Source of the DNA: Streptomyces violascens
GTDB taxonomy: Bacteria > Actinomycetota > Actinomycetes > Streptomycetales > Streptomycetaceae
Reading direction: 5' to 3'
DNA length: 64,000 nt
Assembly (NCBI RefSeq): GCF_014649955.1
Contig: NZ_BMUA01000022.1
Location: forward strand, 1 to 64,000
The stretch's first letter is position 1. Each line of letters opens with the position of its first letter. A program made the position numbers and the translations under genes. The notes under the pieces were generated by a model. That model saw only the letters and a program-made list of their open reading frames with translations, made no database searches and was not told the DNA's origin. Of this stretch, positions 8,376 to 16,037 are shown piece by piece.

Positions 8376-9256
8376 TCAGGCATCCTCGAACCGCCACGCA
8401 ACAAGGATCCGATCCGAGTCCACAGAGATGGGACAGATGTCATACAGGGTGACCGCGAGCGAGTTGAAGTGGAACCCGGTCACGAGGAATTGAGCCTCCT
8501 CGCCGTCTTCGGCGTGACCGTGATTGGTGAAGTATTCGACGCCGGGCCCGAAGGAATCCAGAACTTCCTGGATGGAGCGGGCCAGCACGAGGTCGGACGC
8601 GATGAGTTGCGCATCCAGCCCGTGGAAGAGCGACCCGGAGAGGATCAGCTTCAGCAGGTCCTCGGCGCCGCGCCGCGCGACAGGCACAAGGCTCTCCCGA
8701 AGCCGGTCGAGGGACGCCTCCCCGAGCAATGGAGCGGGATCGACACCGATTCCCTGTATTCCGTGAGAGGGGTCCATCCGGGGCCGGATTCGTCGACCAT
8801 GAGGCGCGGCGACTTTGGCACCCGGGCCTCGGCCACGCTGGCGTAGCAGCTGAAATGCGGGCCGAACCGGGACAGTGCGTCTCGGGCCGGCGTCAGCAGG
8901 CCTTCGGGGTTCTCCGAAAAGCTTGGAACCTTGGTGATCCGGCACCAATCGTCCGCGTGCGCGACCAACAGCCGCACCGCGGTCCCCGTATCGATTTCGC
9001 GGAGCTTCCGGGCGATCTCCTCGGCGGAGCCGGGGGTGAACGGGAAGTCGGGCCGCGAGGATGTCCGCTCGATGGAGTCCTCGTCCCAGTCCTGGCCGGC
9101 CCAACCGCACGGATCGGCCACCTCCCGCCGCATGACGGCCAACGCGTCCTCCTCCCACGCTCCGCTGCCCCGATGCCCGACGGCGACGAAGACGTACTCG
9201 TCCTCGAACAGGGCGCAAAGAGCCGCGGCTCAGCCTTCTTCGCCTACCGTGTACAT
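8376..9256 (-). pseudogene. Decayed gene of unknown function (internal stop plus frameshift)
   Basis: Two well-coded segments in different frames read as one protein. From ATG 9256 the frame gives MYTVGEEG, then an in-frame TGA at 9232-9230. It continues as a clearly coding stretch (ALFEDEYVFVAVGHRGSGAW, then EEDALAVMRREVADPCGWAG, DWDEDSIERTSS) down to about ESVSIP. Near 8735-8745 the reading must shift by one base. The second frame then gives LLGEASLDRLRESLVPVARR and a normal C-terminus ending RILVAWRFEDA at TGA 8378-8376. G/C-rich third positions hold in both halves, and the change from one frame to the other is abrupt. The intact protein would be about 290 residues; I do not recognise its family. 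Two lesions make real decay more likely than a single sequencing error. It is convergent with gltX. Confidence 0.7.
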
Positions 9257-9440
9257 GAGTTGGGATCCCAACGAGGAGGAAGCAGACAACACGCCGTAAC
9301 GGTACGGAAGTTGTTCCTGAGGCAGAAGTTGCCGCGAAGGCACCGCCGTCCCCGACCCGCATGTCAGTGCTCCGAGTTATGTTTTCTGGCAGTGCGGAAA
9401 ACCGCCGACCACTGCCGCCGTGCCTTCCCGGGAGACCCTC

Positions 9441-10112
9441 ATGCCCATGCCCGCCCCCGACTTCTCCTGGCACTTCACGCCGGGCAACACCTTCACCGAG
9501 GAGTCGGGCACCAGCGGCACGCTGAGTGTGGTGGCCGGTGGGGAGTTGTGGCTGCACACCGGGCGGGTCATCGCCTGTGACCCGTTCGTCTCGCTCGGGG
9601 CCGGCGAGGCCGAGCCGTTCACGGCGCAGGTGGAGCCGGGGCGGTACCGGGTGGACGCGGCCGTGGCGACGCTGGTGCGCGAGGGGGAGCCGGAGGCGGA
9701 CACCCCGCATCTGCGGGTGGCCGCCGCGCGCCTCGTCATAAAGGAGGCCCCGACCGTCTCGTGGGAACTCGCGCTCCAGCCCGGCCAGGACCTGGCCGAG
9801 CTCGATGACGAGGAGTTCTTCGGATACGGGGTCGACGCGGGCACCGGCTGCTTCTACGACGCCGGGTCCGACGGCTCCTTCCCGGACTGCGACGGCGACG
9901 AGGGCCCGCTGTGGGACGCCTTCGACACCGTCCCGCCCTCGCCGGGCCCGCACACCGTCACCGACCCCGCGACCGGCCACAACCTGATCGCCTTCACCTC
10001 GGGCTGGGGCGACGGCGCCTACCCGACCTGGATAGGCCGGGACGAAGCGGGCGCGATCACCTGCTTCGTCACCGACTTCTTCGTCGTTCCGGTCGAAGCG
10101 CTCGTCCCCTGA
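9441..10112 (+). CDS. DUF4241 domain protein
   Basis: A 223-residue protein of the DUF4241 family, function unknown. ATG 9441 has GGGAGA about 6 nt upstream; an in-frame start at 9420 lacks a ribosome site. Family hallmarks are GRVIACDPFVSLGAG, EPFTAQVEPGRYRVDAAVA, VAAARLVIKEAPTVSWELAL, FFGYGVDAGTGCFYDAGSD and the C-terminal IAFTSGWGDGAYPTWIGRD and CFVTDFFVVPVE. It has no signal peptide or membrane helix, so it is probably cytoplasmic. The neighbours are a decayed gene on the other strand and a HAD hydrolase 69 bp downstream. No partner is evident. Confidence 0.85.
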   Translation: MPMPAPDFSWHFTPGNTFTEESGTSGTLSVVAGGELWLHTGRVIACDPFVSLGAGEAEPFTAQVEPGRYRVDAAVATLVREGEPEADTPHLRVAAARLVIKEAPTVSWELALQPGQDLAELDDEEFFGYGVDAGTGCFYDAGSDGSFPDCDGDEGPLWDAFDTVPPSPGPHTVTDPATGHNLIAFTSGWGDGAYPTWIGRDEAGAITCFVTDFFVVPVEALVP

Positions 10113-10181
10113 CGTAGCGGCCCCCGGCCGCATGTGCCAGAACGCCGTCCGCGGTCCGGACGCAGGGCCTACGCTCGGAGT

Positions 10182-10901
10182 ATGGCCATCCGTGCGGTCC
10201 TGTGGGACATCGACGACACGATCTTCGACTACTCCGCGGCCTCCCGTTCCGGCATGCGTACGCACCTCGGCCTGGAGGGACTGCCCGACGCATACGAATC
10301 CGTGGAGCGGGCGCTGGATCACTGGGCCGAGATCACGGCCTACCACTGGGCGCGGTTCGCGGCGGGGGAGACCGACTGGCACGGGCAGTGCCGCGACCGG
10401 GTACGGGCCTTCGTCGGCGACGCCATGAGCGACGAGGAGGCCGACGCCTGGTACGACCGGCACGTCGCGCACTACGAAGCCGCCTGGAGCCTCTTCCCGG
10501 ACACCCTGCCCGTCCTCGACGTACTCGCCGAGGGCTACCGGCACGCCATCCTCTCCAATTCCTCCCTCTCCAGCCAGGAGCGGAAGCTCCGGATCCTCGG
10601 CGTACGGGACCGGTTCGAGGCGCTGCTGTGCGCCGCCGAACTCGGCATCGCCAAGCCGGAGGCGGCCGCCTTCCACGCCGGCTGCGAGGCACTCGGACTG
10701 CCGCCGGAGGAAGTCGTCTACGTCGGCGACCAGCCGGACATCGACGCACGCGGGGCGGACGATGCGGGGCTCAGGGGAGTCTGGCTGGATCGCTCGGGGA
10801 CCGGCGGACGACCCGAGCTCATCCGCATCACAGGACTCGACCAGCTCCCCGACCTCCTGCGGCTCGATACCCGTTTTGGAGCGCCGGACACCTTCGGGTA
10901 A
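10182..10901 (+). CDS. HAD-superfamily hydrolase
   Basis: A 239-residue phosphatase-like HAD hydrolase. Motif I is WDIDDTIFDY near residue 8 (nucleophile and acid/base aspartates). Motif II is the serine in LSNSSLSSQ. The motif III lysine is in GIAKPEAAAFHAG. Motif IV is VYVGDQPDIDARGADDAGL. The cap is helical (C1 type) between motifs I and II, as in phosphoglycolate or haloacid-type members. I chose ATG 10182; an in-frame start 48 bp upstream would put an arginine-rich leader before motif I. The substrate cannot be told from sequence. A short stem-loop at 10963-10988 lies between it and the tRNA cluster. Confidence 0.9.
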   Translation: MAIRAVLWDIDDTIFDYSAASRSGMRTHLGLEGLPDAYESVERALDHWAEITAYHWARFAAGETDWHGQCRDRVRAFVGDAMSDEEADAWYDRHVAHYEAAWSLFPDTLPVLDVLAEGYRHAILSNSSLSSQERKLRILGVRDRFEALLCAAELGIAKPEAAAFHAGCEALGLPPEEVVYVGDQPDIDARGADDAGLRGVWLDRSGTGGRPELIRITGLDQLPDLLRLDTRFGAPDTFG

Positions 10902-10962
10902 TGTTCTTCCTGCGCCGAGGGGAGCGGGAAGAAAAGCCCCGAACCGAAAGCGCAAGCCGAGC

Positions 10963-10988
10963 AAAACTCCCCATGGGAGTTGCGTTTT
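10963..10988 (+). terminator. Stem-loop after the HAD gene, before the tRNA cluster
   Basis: A 7-bp stem AACTCCC/GGGAGTT (10965-10971 with 10975-10981) with a CAT loop. It is followed by GCGTTTT and preceded by AAAA that can extend the stem across a bulge. It ends 3 bp before the first tRNA and probably terminates the HAD transcript. Confidence 0.6.
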
Positions 10989-10990
10989 GG

Positions 10991-11062
10991 TGGGCTATGG
11001 TGTAATTGGCAGCACGACGGTTTCTGGTTCCGTTAGTCTAGGTTCGAGTCCTGGTAGCCCAG
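10991..11062 (+). tRNA. tRNA-Gln (CTG), copy 1
   Basis: A 72-nt cloverleaf: acceptor TGGGCTA with TAGCCCA, D arm GTGT...GCAC, anticodon loop TTCTGGT (anticodon CTG), and T arm CTAGG/CCTGG around TTCGAGT. The encoded 3' end is G73; CCA is not encoded. The anticodon stem closes with T31 opposite T39, a mismatch absent from copy 2. Confidence 0.96.
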
Positions 11063-11084
11063 CTCGCAGAGCTTTATCTGCAAG

Positions 11085-11157
11085 GCCCCCGTTGTGTAGC
11101 GGCCTAGCACGCCGCCCTCTCAAGGCGGTAGCGCCGGTTCGAATCCGGTCGGGGGTA
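11085..11157 (+). tRNA. tRNA-Glu (CTC), copy 1
   Basis: A 73-nt cloverleaf with acceptor GCCCCCG/CGGGGGT (G1-T72 wobble), anticodon stem CCGCC/GGCGG, loop CTCTCAA (anticodon CTC) and T loop TTCGAAT. CCA is not encoded. It lies 22 bp after tRNA-Gln copy 1 and is identical to the other two Glu copies. Confidence 0.97.
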
Positions 11158-11218
11158 CAGATCCTTCCCGCGGGATCACCAGGGTCGCACCCGGTGAACT
11201 CGATGCAGGATCGCTAGG

Positions 11219-11291
11219 GCCCCCGTTGTGTAGCGGCCTAGCACGCCGCCCTCTCAAGGCGGTAGCGCCGGTTCGAATCCGGTCGGGGGTA
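11219..11291 (+). tRNA. tRNA-Glu (CTC), copy 2
   Basis: An identical 73-nt copy of the preceding tRNA-Glu, 61 bp downstream of it and 16 bp before tRNA-Gln copy 2. It has the same CTC anticodon and no encoded CCA. Confidence 0.97.
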
Positions 11292-11307
11292 CTGGTCTAA
11301 ACCACCA

Positions 11308-11379
11308 TGGGCTATGGTGTAATTGGCAACACTACGGTTTCTGGTACCGTCATTCTAGGTTCGAGTCCTGGTAGCCCAG
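11308..11379 (+). tRNA. tRNA-Gln (CTG), copy 2
   Basis: A 72-nt cloverleaf with anticodon CTG. It differs from copy 1 in the D stem, position 26, the anticodon stem and the variable loop. Here the anticodon stem is fully paired (ACGGT with ACCGT). CCA is not encoded. Confidence 0.96.
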
Positions 11380-11431
11380 CGGGTCTTTTCAAGATCCTGG
11401 ATCTTCTTCGAAGGTCCGAAATTGCAGGCAG

Positions 11432-11504
11432 GCCCCCGTTGTGTAGCGGCCTAGCACGCCGCCCTCTCAAGGCGGTAGCGCCGGTTCGAATCCGGTCGGG
11501 GGTA
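11432..11504 (+). tRNA. tRNA-Glu (CTC), copy 3
   Basis: The third identical 73-nt tRNA-Glu and last gene of the cluster. A strong terminator follows 13 bp downstream. Confidence 0.97.
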
Positions 11505-11517
11505 CGCACAGAGAATG

Positions 11518-11546
11518 GGCCCTTCGCATCTTGCGGAGGGCCTTTT
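11518..11546 (+). terminator. tRNA cluster terminator
   Basis: An 11-bp stem (11518-11528 with 11532-11542, one G-T pair) with loop TCT followed by TTTT. It ends the Gln-Glu-Glu-Gln-Glu transcript. Confidence 0.88.
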
Positions 11547-11700
11547 CGTTTGCCCGGGCATGTATCCCGGCACGGATCCGGACGCACGCCTCGCACGCAC
11601 CCCGGCGGGCTCAACTCCCGTATCGCGCAGAGAAGTTCGGCACAGCCGGACCGAACCGTCCTTTCCGCATCGCCCGTTGAACGGCCCCGGACACACCTCC

Positions 11701-11732
11701 GGCCCACCGCTGCGGCGTTGAAGCGGTGGGCC
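11701..11732 (-). terminator. Likely ndgR terminator hairpin
   Basis: A perfect 11-bp stem (11701-11711 with 11722-11732) with a 10-nt loop, 25 bp beyond the ndgR stop. It has no T tract, which is common for Streptomyces terminators. The rest of 11547-11756 shows no gene. Confidence 0.6.
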
Positions 11733-11756
11733 GGAATGTGACAGAAGGGGAAGGCG

Positions 11757-12473
11757 TCAGCCGTTGCGGCGCAGGGCCTCGGACAGACGGGCGGCGGCGT
11801 CGATGACCGCCTGGGCGTGCATCCGGCCCGGGTGCCGGGTCAGGCGCTCGATCGGGCCGGAGACCGAGACGGCGGCCACCACCCGGTTCGACGGGCCGCG
11901 TACCGGCGCCGACACCGAGGCCACGCCCGGCTCGCGCTCGCCGATCGACTGGGCCCAGCCCCTGCGCCGTACCCCGGACAGGGCCGTCGCCGTGAAGCGG
12001 GCGCCCTGGAGGCCGCGGTGCAGGCGCTCCGGCTCCTCCCAGGCCATGAGGATCTGGGCGGACGAGCCGGCCTTCATGGTCAGCGTCGAGCCGACCGGGA
12101 CGGTGTCGCGCAGGCCGGAGAGGCGCTCGGCGGCCGCCACGCAGATCCGCATGTCGCCCTGCCGGCGGTAGAGCTGGGCGCTCTCGCCGGTGACGTCGCG
12201 CAGATGCGTCAGGACCGGGCCGGCCGTGGCCAGCAGGCGGTCCTCGCCGGCCGCTGCCGCGAGCTCTGCCAGGCGCGGGCCGAGAATGAAACGGCCCTGC
12301 ATGTCCCGAGCCACCATCCGGTGGTGTTCCAGTGCCACGGCGAGGCGGTGTGCCGTGGGTCGTGCGAGCCCAGTGGCCGCGACCAGACCTGCGAGGGTGG
12401 CCGGACCGGACTCCAGAGCGCTCAAGACAAGGGCAGCCTTGTCCAGAACGCCTACGCCGCTAGAGTTGTCCAT
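11757..12473 (-). CDS. ndgR: IclR-family transcriptional regulator NdgR
   Basis: A 238-residue IclR-type repressor/activator. In Streptomyces, NdgR controls leucine and other amino acid biosynthesis genes, including leuCD, and influences antibiotic production. An N-terminal winged helix (residues ~10-65, VLDKAALVLSALESGPATLA, then TGLARPTAHRLAVALEHHRM) precedes the effector-binding GAF-like domain. That domain contains LYRRQGDMRICVAAAERLSG, VGSTLTMKAGSSAQILMAWE and VSAPVRGPSNRVVAAVSVSG. I chose ATG 12473 (MDNSSGVGVLDK), the conserved start, over an in-frame start 21 bp upstream. No clear ribosome site precedes it. It is divergent from leuC, and a palindrome at 12485-12507 in the shared region is a candidate operator. 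Confidence 0.95.
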   Translation of the reverse strand: MDNSSGVGVLDKAALVLSALESGPATLAGLVAATGLARPTAHRLAVALEHHRMVARDMQGRFILGPRLAELAAAAGEDRLLATAGPVLTHLRDVTGESAQLYRRQGDMRICVAAAERLSGLRDTVPVGSTLTMKAGSSAQILMAWEEPERLHRGLQGARFTATALSGVRRRGWAQSIGEREPGVASVSAPVRGPSNRVVAAVSVSGPIERLTRHPGRMHAQAVIDAAARLSEALRRNG

Positions 12474-12484
12474 GCAACGATATT

Positions 12485-12507
12485 CGCGTCTCACTCTGTG
12501 AAACGCA
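12485..12507. promoter_or_regulatory. Palindrome between ndgR and leuC, candidate NdgR operator
   Basis: Left arm CGCGTCTCAC (12485-12494), spacer TCT, right arm GTGAAACGCA (12498-12507); eight of ten positions are symmetric. It lies 12 bp upstream of the ndgR start and within the only intergenic space from which leuCD can be transcribed, so autoregulation and leuCD control from one site are plausible. Confidence 0.5.
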
Positions 12508-12646
12508 AGTTCAATTTTCTCCGGAAGTCGTCAAGCTGTACTGGCGATCCGTACAACGGAGCGCGGCCCCGCCCGGGGCGTGCGGTACGGGCATGGGCAA
12601 TCGATCTCTAGTAGTGCCGGCGACGACGTCGGCCGGAGGGAAGGCG

Positions 12647-14071
12647 ATGGGTAGGACACTCGCGGAGAAGGTCTGGGACGACCATGTCGTCAGGCGCGCC
12701 GAGGGCGAGCCGGACCTGCTCTTCATCGATCTGCACCTGCTGCACGAGGTGACCAGCCCGCAGGCCTTCGACGGACTGCGCAAGAACGGTCGCCAGGTGC
12801 GGCGCCTCGACCTCACCATCGCCACCGAGGACCACAACACCCCGACCATCGACATCGACAAGCCGATCGCGGACCCGGTCTCGCGGGTCCAGCTGGAGAC
12901 GCTGCGCAAGAACTGCGCCGAGTTCGGTGTGCGCCTGCACCCGCTGGGTGACGTCGAGCAGGGTGTTGTCCACGTGGTGGGACCGCAGCTGGGACTGACC
13001 CAGCCCGGCACCACCGTGGTCTGCGGCGACTCGCACACCTCCACGCACGGCGCCTTCGGCGCGCTGGCGTTCGGCATCGGCACCAGCCAGGTCGAGCACG
13101 TCCTGGCCACCCAGACGCTGCCGCTGGCCCCGTTCAAGACGATGGCGATCACCGTGGAGGGCGAGCTGCCCGATGGTGTCACGGCCAAGGACCTGATCCT
13201 CGCCATCATCGCGAGGATCGGCACCGGCGGCGGCCAGGGCTACGTCCTGGAGTACCGGGGCTCGGCCATCGAGAAGCTGTCGATGGAAGCCCGCATGACC
13301 ATTTGCAACATGTCGATCGAGGCCGGCGCCCGCGCGGGCATGATCGCCCCCGACAAGACCACGTTCGACTACCTGGAAGGCCGCGTCCACGCCCCGCAGG
13401 GCGAGGACTGGGACGCGGCGGTCGAGTACTGGAAGACGCTGAAGACGGACGAGGACGCGGTCTTCGACGCCGAGGTCGTCATCAAGGCCGACGAGCTCTC
13501 GCCGTTCGTCACCTGGGGCACCAACCCCGGCCAGGGCGCGCCCTTGTCGGCGAACGTCCCCGACCCGGCTTCGTACGAGGACGCTTCGGAGCGCCTGGCC
13601 GCCGAAAAGGCCCTGGAATACATGGGGTTGACCGCCGGGCAGCCGCTGCGCGACATCAACGTCGACACCGTCTTCGTAGGTTCGTGCACCAACGGCCGCA
13701 TCGAGGACCTGCGCAACGCGGCCGCCGTCATCGAGGGCCGCAAAGTCGCCGACGGCGTACGGATGCTGGTCGTCCCGGGCTCGGTCCGGGTCGCGCTGCA
13801 GGCCATGGACGAGGGCCTGGACAAGGTCTTCACGGCCGCCGGCGCCGAATGGCGGCACGCGGGCTGCTCGATGTGCCTGGGCATGAACCCGGACCAGCTG
13901 GCCCCCGGCGAGCGCTCCGCGTCCACCTCCAACCGCAACTTCGAGGGCAGGCAGGGCAAGGGCGGCCGCACCCACCTGGTTTCGCCCCAGGTCGCCGCCG
14001 CGACAGCGGTTCTCGGCCACCTGGCCTCGCCCGCCGACCTGTCCGACGTCCGTACCCCCGTGGAGGCCTGA
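12647..14071 (+). CDS. leuC: 3-isopropylmalate dehydratase large subunit
   Basis: The 474-residue catalytic subunit of isopropylmalate isomerase, which converts 2- to 3-isopropylmalate in leucine synthesis. It belongs to the aconitase family and carries a [4Fe-4S] cluster. Cluster cysteines are visible in VFVGSCTNGRIEDLRNAA and in HAGCSMCLGMNPDQLAPGE. VCGDSHTSTHGAFGALAFGI and RNFEGRQGKGGRTHLVSPQV are further family blocks. I chose ATG 12647 (MGRTLAEKVWDDHVV) because GGAGGG lies about 6 nt upstream. An earlier start at 12593 would add 18 unrelated residues. leuD starts 5 bp after its stop. Confidence 0.98.
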   Translation: MGRTLAEKVWDDHVVRRAEGEPDLLFIDLHLLHEVTSPQAFDGLRKNGRQVRRLDLTIATEDHNTPTIDIDKPIADPVSRVQLETLRKNCAEFGVRLHPLGDVEQGVVHVVGPQLGLTQPGTTVVCGDSHTSTHGAFGALAFGIGTSQVEHVLATQTLPLAPFKTMAITVEGELPDGVTAKDLILAIIARIGTGGGQGYVLEYRGSAIEKLSMEARMTICNMSIEAGARAGMIAPDKTTFDYLEGRVHAPQGEDWDAAVEYWKTLKTDEDAVFDAEVVIKADELSPFVTWGTNPGQGAPLSANVPDPASYEDASERLAAEKALEYMGLTAGQPLRDINVDTVFVGSCTNGRIEDLRNAAAVIEGRKVADGVRMLVVPGSVRVALQAMDEGLDKVFTAAGAEWRHAGCSMCLGMNPDQLAPGERSASTSNRNFEGRQGKGGRTHLVSPQVAAATAVLGHLASPADLSDVRTPVEA

Positions 14072-14076
14072 GAACC

Positions 14077-14670
14077 ATGGAAGCTTTCACCACGCACACC
14101 GGCCGGGCCGTTCCGCTGCGCCGCTCCAACGTCGACACCGACCAGATCATCCCGGCCCACTGGCTGAAGAAGGTCACCCGCGACGGCTTCGAGGACGGAT
14201 TGTTCGAGGCCTGGCGCAAGGACTCCGAGTTCGTCCTGAACAAGCCCGAGCGCAAGGGCGCCACGGTTTTGGTGGCAGGGCCCGACTTCGGCACCGGCTC
14301 CTCCCGTGAGCACGCGGTGTGGGCGCTGCAGAACTACGGCTTCAAAACGGTGATCTCGTCCCGCTTCGCCGACATCTTCCGCGGCAACTCGCTGAAGAAC
14401 GGGCTGCTCACCGTCGTTCTCGACCAGAAAGTCGTGGACGCGCTGTGGGAGCTGACCGAGCGCGACCCCAACGCCGAAATCACCGTTGACCTGCAGGATC
14501 GCCAGGTTCGTGCGGAAGGCGTCACCGCCGACTTCGAACTCGACGAGAACGCCCGCTGGCGGCTCCTGAACGGCCTGGACGACATCTCGATCACGCTCCA
14601 GAACGAGCCCGACATCGCCTCCTACGAGGCCCGCCGACCCGCCTTCAAGCCCAGCACGATCCAGGCCTGA
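14077..14670 (+). CDS. leuD: 3-isopropylmalate dehydratase small subunit
   Basis: The 197-residue swivelling small subunit that forms the LeuCD heterodimer. Family blocks are PLRRSNVDTDQIIPAHWLKK near the N-terminus, VLVAGPDFGTGSSREHAVWA (substrate-binding serine/arginine loop) and SRFADIFRGNSLKNGLLTV. The length is normal. It follows leuC by 5 bp in one transcript controlled from the ndgR-leuC intergenic region, and is closed by the hairpin at 14701-14741. Confidence 0.98.
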   Translation: MEAFTTHTGRAVPLRRSNVDTDQIIPAHWLKKVTRDGFEDGLFEAWRKDSEFVLNKPERKGATVLVAGPDFGTGSSREHAVWALQNYGFKTVISSRFADIFRGNSLKNGLLTVVLDQKVVDALWELTERDPNAEITVDLQDRQVRAEGVTADFELDENARWRLLNGLDDISITLQNEPDIASYEARRPAFKPSTIQA

Positions 14671-14700
14671 ACCGCGTATTGACCCCCCTTCGGCTGCATC

Positions 14701-14741
14701 GCGCCCCCCGTTTTCCGGATTGATTTCCGGGCGGGGGGCGC
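14701..14741 (+). terminator. leuCD terminator
   Basis: A perfect 10-bp GC stem (14701-14710 with 14732-14741) with a 21-nt AT-richer loop, 30 bp after leuD, followed by GTCGCGTTTT. Confidence 0.8.
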
Positions 14742-14909
14742 GTCGCGTTTTGGGCTCCGGGGGTGACGTCAACTAGCCTTGTACGCAGGGCAGATGGCTG
14801 GATAGTCGCTTGCGCGATCGAGGTACCGTACGGACGTCCAGGAGTCGCTGGATTCGCTCAGTTGCCCCCGCCGGAGGTGACAACTCGCCTCAGATGGCAC
14901 AATCGACGC

Positions 14910-15137
14910 ATGGAACGCGACAGCCAACTCAAGCTCTACGGGCTGGTGGCGGACCAACTGAAAGAAGCGCACACAAGGGTGCGCGAACTGCAAGTCCCGG
15001 AGGGCGTACGGATGGCGCTGTCCCGGAAGCTGCTGGTCATAACAGCAGCGGCCAAACACGATCTCGCCGATGCGGCAACGCGTCTGGAGCGGTTGATGAA
15101 GGACCTCGACGAGGGCCGATTCCCCGAAGGTGACTGA
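14910..15137 (+). CDS. Small conserved helical protein, unknown function
   Basis: A 75-residue, highly charged protein, predicted all-helical: DSQLKLYGLVADQLKEAHTR, VRELQVPEGVRMALSRKLLV, ITAAAKHDLADAATRLERLM, ending KDLDEGRFPEGD. ATG 14910 has no Shine-Dalgarno sequence, so it may be translated leaderlessly. The in-frame extension back to 14763 has poor codon bias. It lies between leuD and hupS. I do not recognise a function; small proteins like this are common between leuCD and hup in streptomycetes as I recall it. Confidence 0.75.
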   Translation: MERDSQLKLYGLVADQLKEAHTRVRELQVPEGVRMALSRKLLVITAAAKHDLADAATRLERLMKDLDEGRFPEGD

Positions 15138-15281
15138 GCCGTAAGGAACTCGGCGAGAGCCGACTTCGTTGCGGCACTAGGGTGATTAGCCCGTTTCGTG
15201 TTTGATTTGCGGTATATATCTGCCTAACGTGCGAAAAGGCCTGGACACTTTCGCTCAGGCAATGTCTCCGAAGGGGAAGAC

Positions 15282-15941
15282 GTGAACAAGGCGCAGCTCG
15301 TAGAAGCGATTGCCGACAAGGTCGGCGGCCGTCAGCAGGCCGCGGACGCGGTGGACGCGGTGCTGGACGCGATCGTCCGTGCGGTCGTCGCCGGCGACCG
15401 CGTCTCGGTCACCGGTTTCGGCTCGTTCGAAAAGGTCGACCGCCCGGCCCGGTACGCCCGCAACCCGCAGACGGGTGAGCGCGTACGGGTCAAGAAGACC
15501 TCGGTTCCGCGGTTCCGCGCGGGTCAGGGCTTCAAGGACCTCGTCGCGGGCTCGAAGAAGCTCCCGAAGAACGACGTGGCCGTCAAGAAGGCCCCCAAGG
15601 GCAGCCTCTCCGGCGGTACTTCGACCCGCAGCACCGTCAAGAAGGCCGCGGCCAAGAAGGCCACCGCCAAGAAGACGGTCGCCAAGAAGGCCACCGCGGT
15701 GAAGAAGACCACCGCGGCGAAGACCACGGCGGCCAAGAAGGCCACCACGAAGAAGGCCACCGCCAAGAAGACGACGGCCACCGCCAAGAAGGCCGCGCCG
15801 GCGAAGAAGGCCGCGACCGCCAAGAAGGCCGCCGCGAAGAAGACCGCGCCGGCCAAGAAGGCCGTCGCGAAGAAGGCCCCCGCGAAGAAGGCCACGGCGC
15901 GCAAGACCACCGCCAAGAAGGCGACCGCTCGCAAGAAGTAG
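15282..15941 (+). CDS. hupS: HU-family nucleoid protein with lysine-rich tail (HupS)
   Basis: A 219-residue DNA-compacting protein. Residues 1-~92 are a standard HU fold (MNKAQLVEAIADKVGGRQQA, VSVTGFGSFEKVDRPARYAR, NPQTGERVRVKKTSVPRFRA). The remainder is a histone H1-like tail of repeated KKA/AKK units (KKATAKKT, AKKAAPAKKA), the two-domain form characteristic of Actinobacteria. It starts at GTG 15282 with AAGGGGA about 7 nt upstream. A TATATAT-rich segment near 15210-15218 is a likely -10 region. In Streptomyces, HupS is the HU linked to sporulation and spore nucleoid compaction, while HupA is vegetative. The tail identifies this as the HupS type. It is monocistronic, with a hairpin terminator at 15967-15997. 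Confidence 0.96.
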   Translation: MNKAQLVEAIADKVGGRQQAADAVDAVLDAIVRAVVAGDRVSVTGFGSFEKVDRPARYARNPQTGERVRVKKTSVPRFRAGQGFKDLVAGSKKLPKNDVAVKKAPKGSLSGGTSTRSTVKKAAAKKATAKKTVAKKATAVKKTTAAKTTAAKKATTKKATAKKTTATAKKAAPAKKAATAKKAAAKKTAPAKKAVAKKAPAKKATARKTTAKKATARKK

Positions 15942-15966
15942 TCACCAGCGGCGAGGCTCAAGCGCC

Positions 15967-15997
15967 GGGCCGGGCTCCCCTCGGGGAGACCCGGCCC
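15967..15997 (+). terminator. hupS terminator
   Basis: A stem of GGGCCGGG with CCCGGCCC and inner TCCCC with GGGGA, with a small asymmetric bulge and a 2-nt tip. It lies 25 bp after hupS, facing the convergent 67-residue gene. Confidence 0.75.
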
Positions 15998-16037
15998 GCG
16001 GCCGTTTTCGGCCAAGTCGCCCCGCGCGCTCCGGGGC

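Noticed and set aside
9257..10964. Upstream extension of the decayed gene's second frame across the DUF4241 and HAD genes
   Set aside because: The extension is antisense to two genes with clear motifs. The coding-like part on the minus strand is only 8376 to about 9256, and the frame change explains why an open frame seems to run on.
15524..16015. A 163-codon minus-strand frame opposite the hupS tail
   Set aside because: It is the antisense image of repeated AAG/GCC codons in the lysine/alanine tail and has an artefactual composition of Phe, Ala, Val and Leu.
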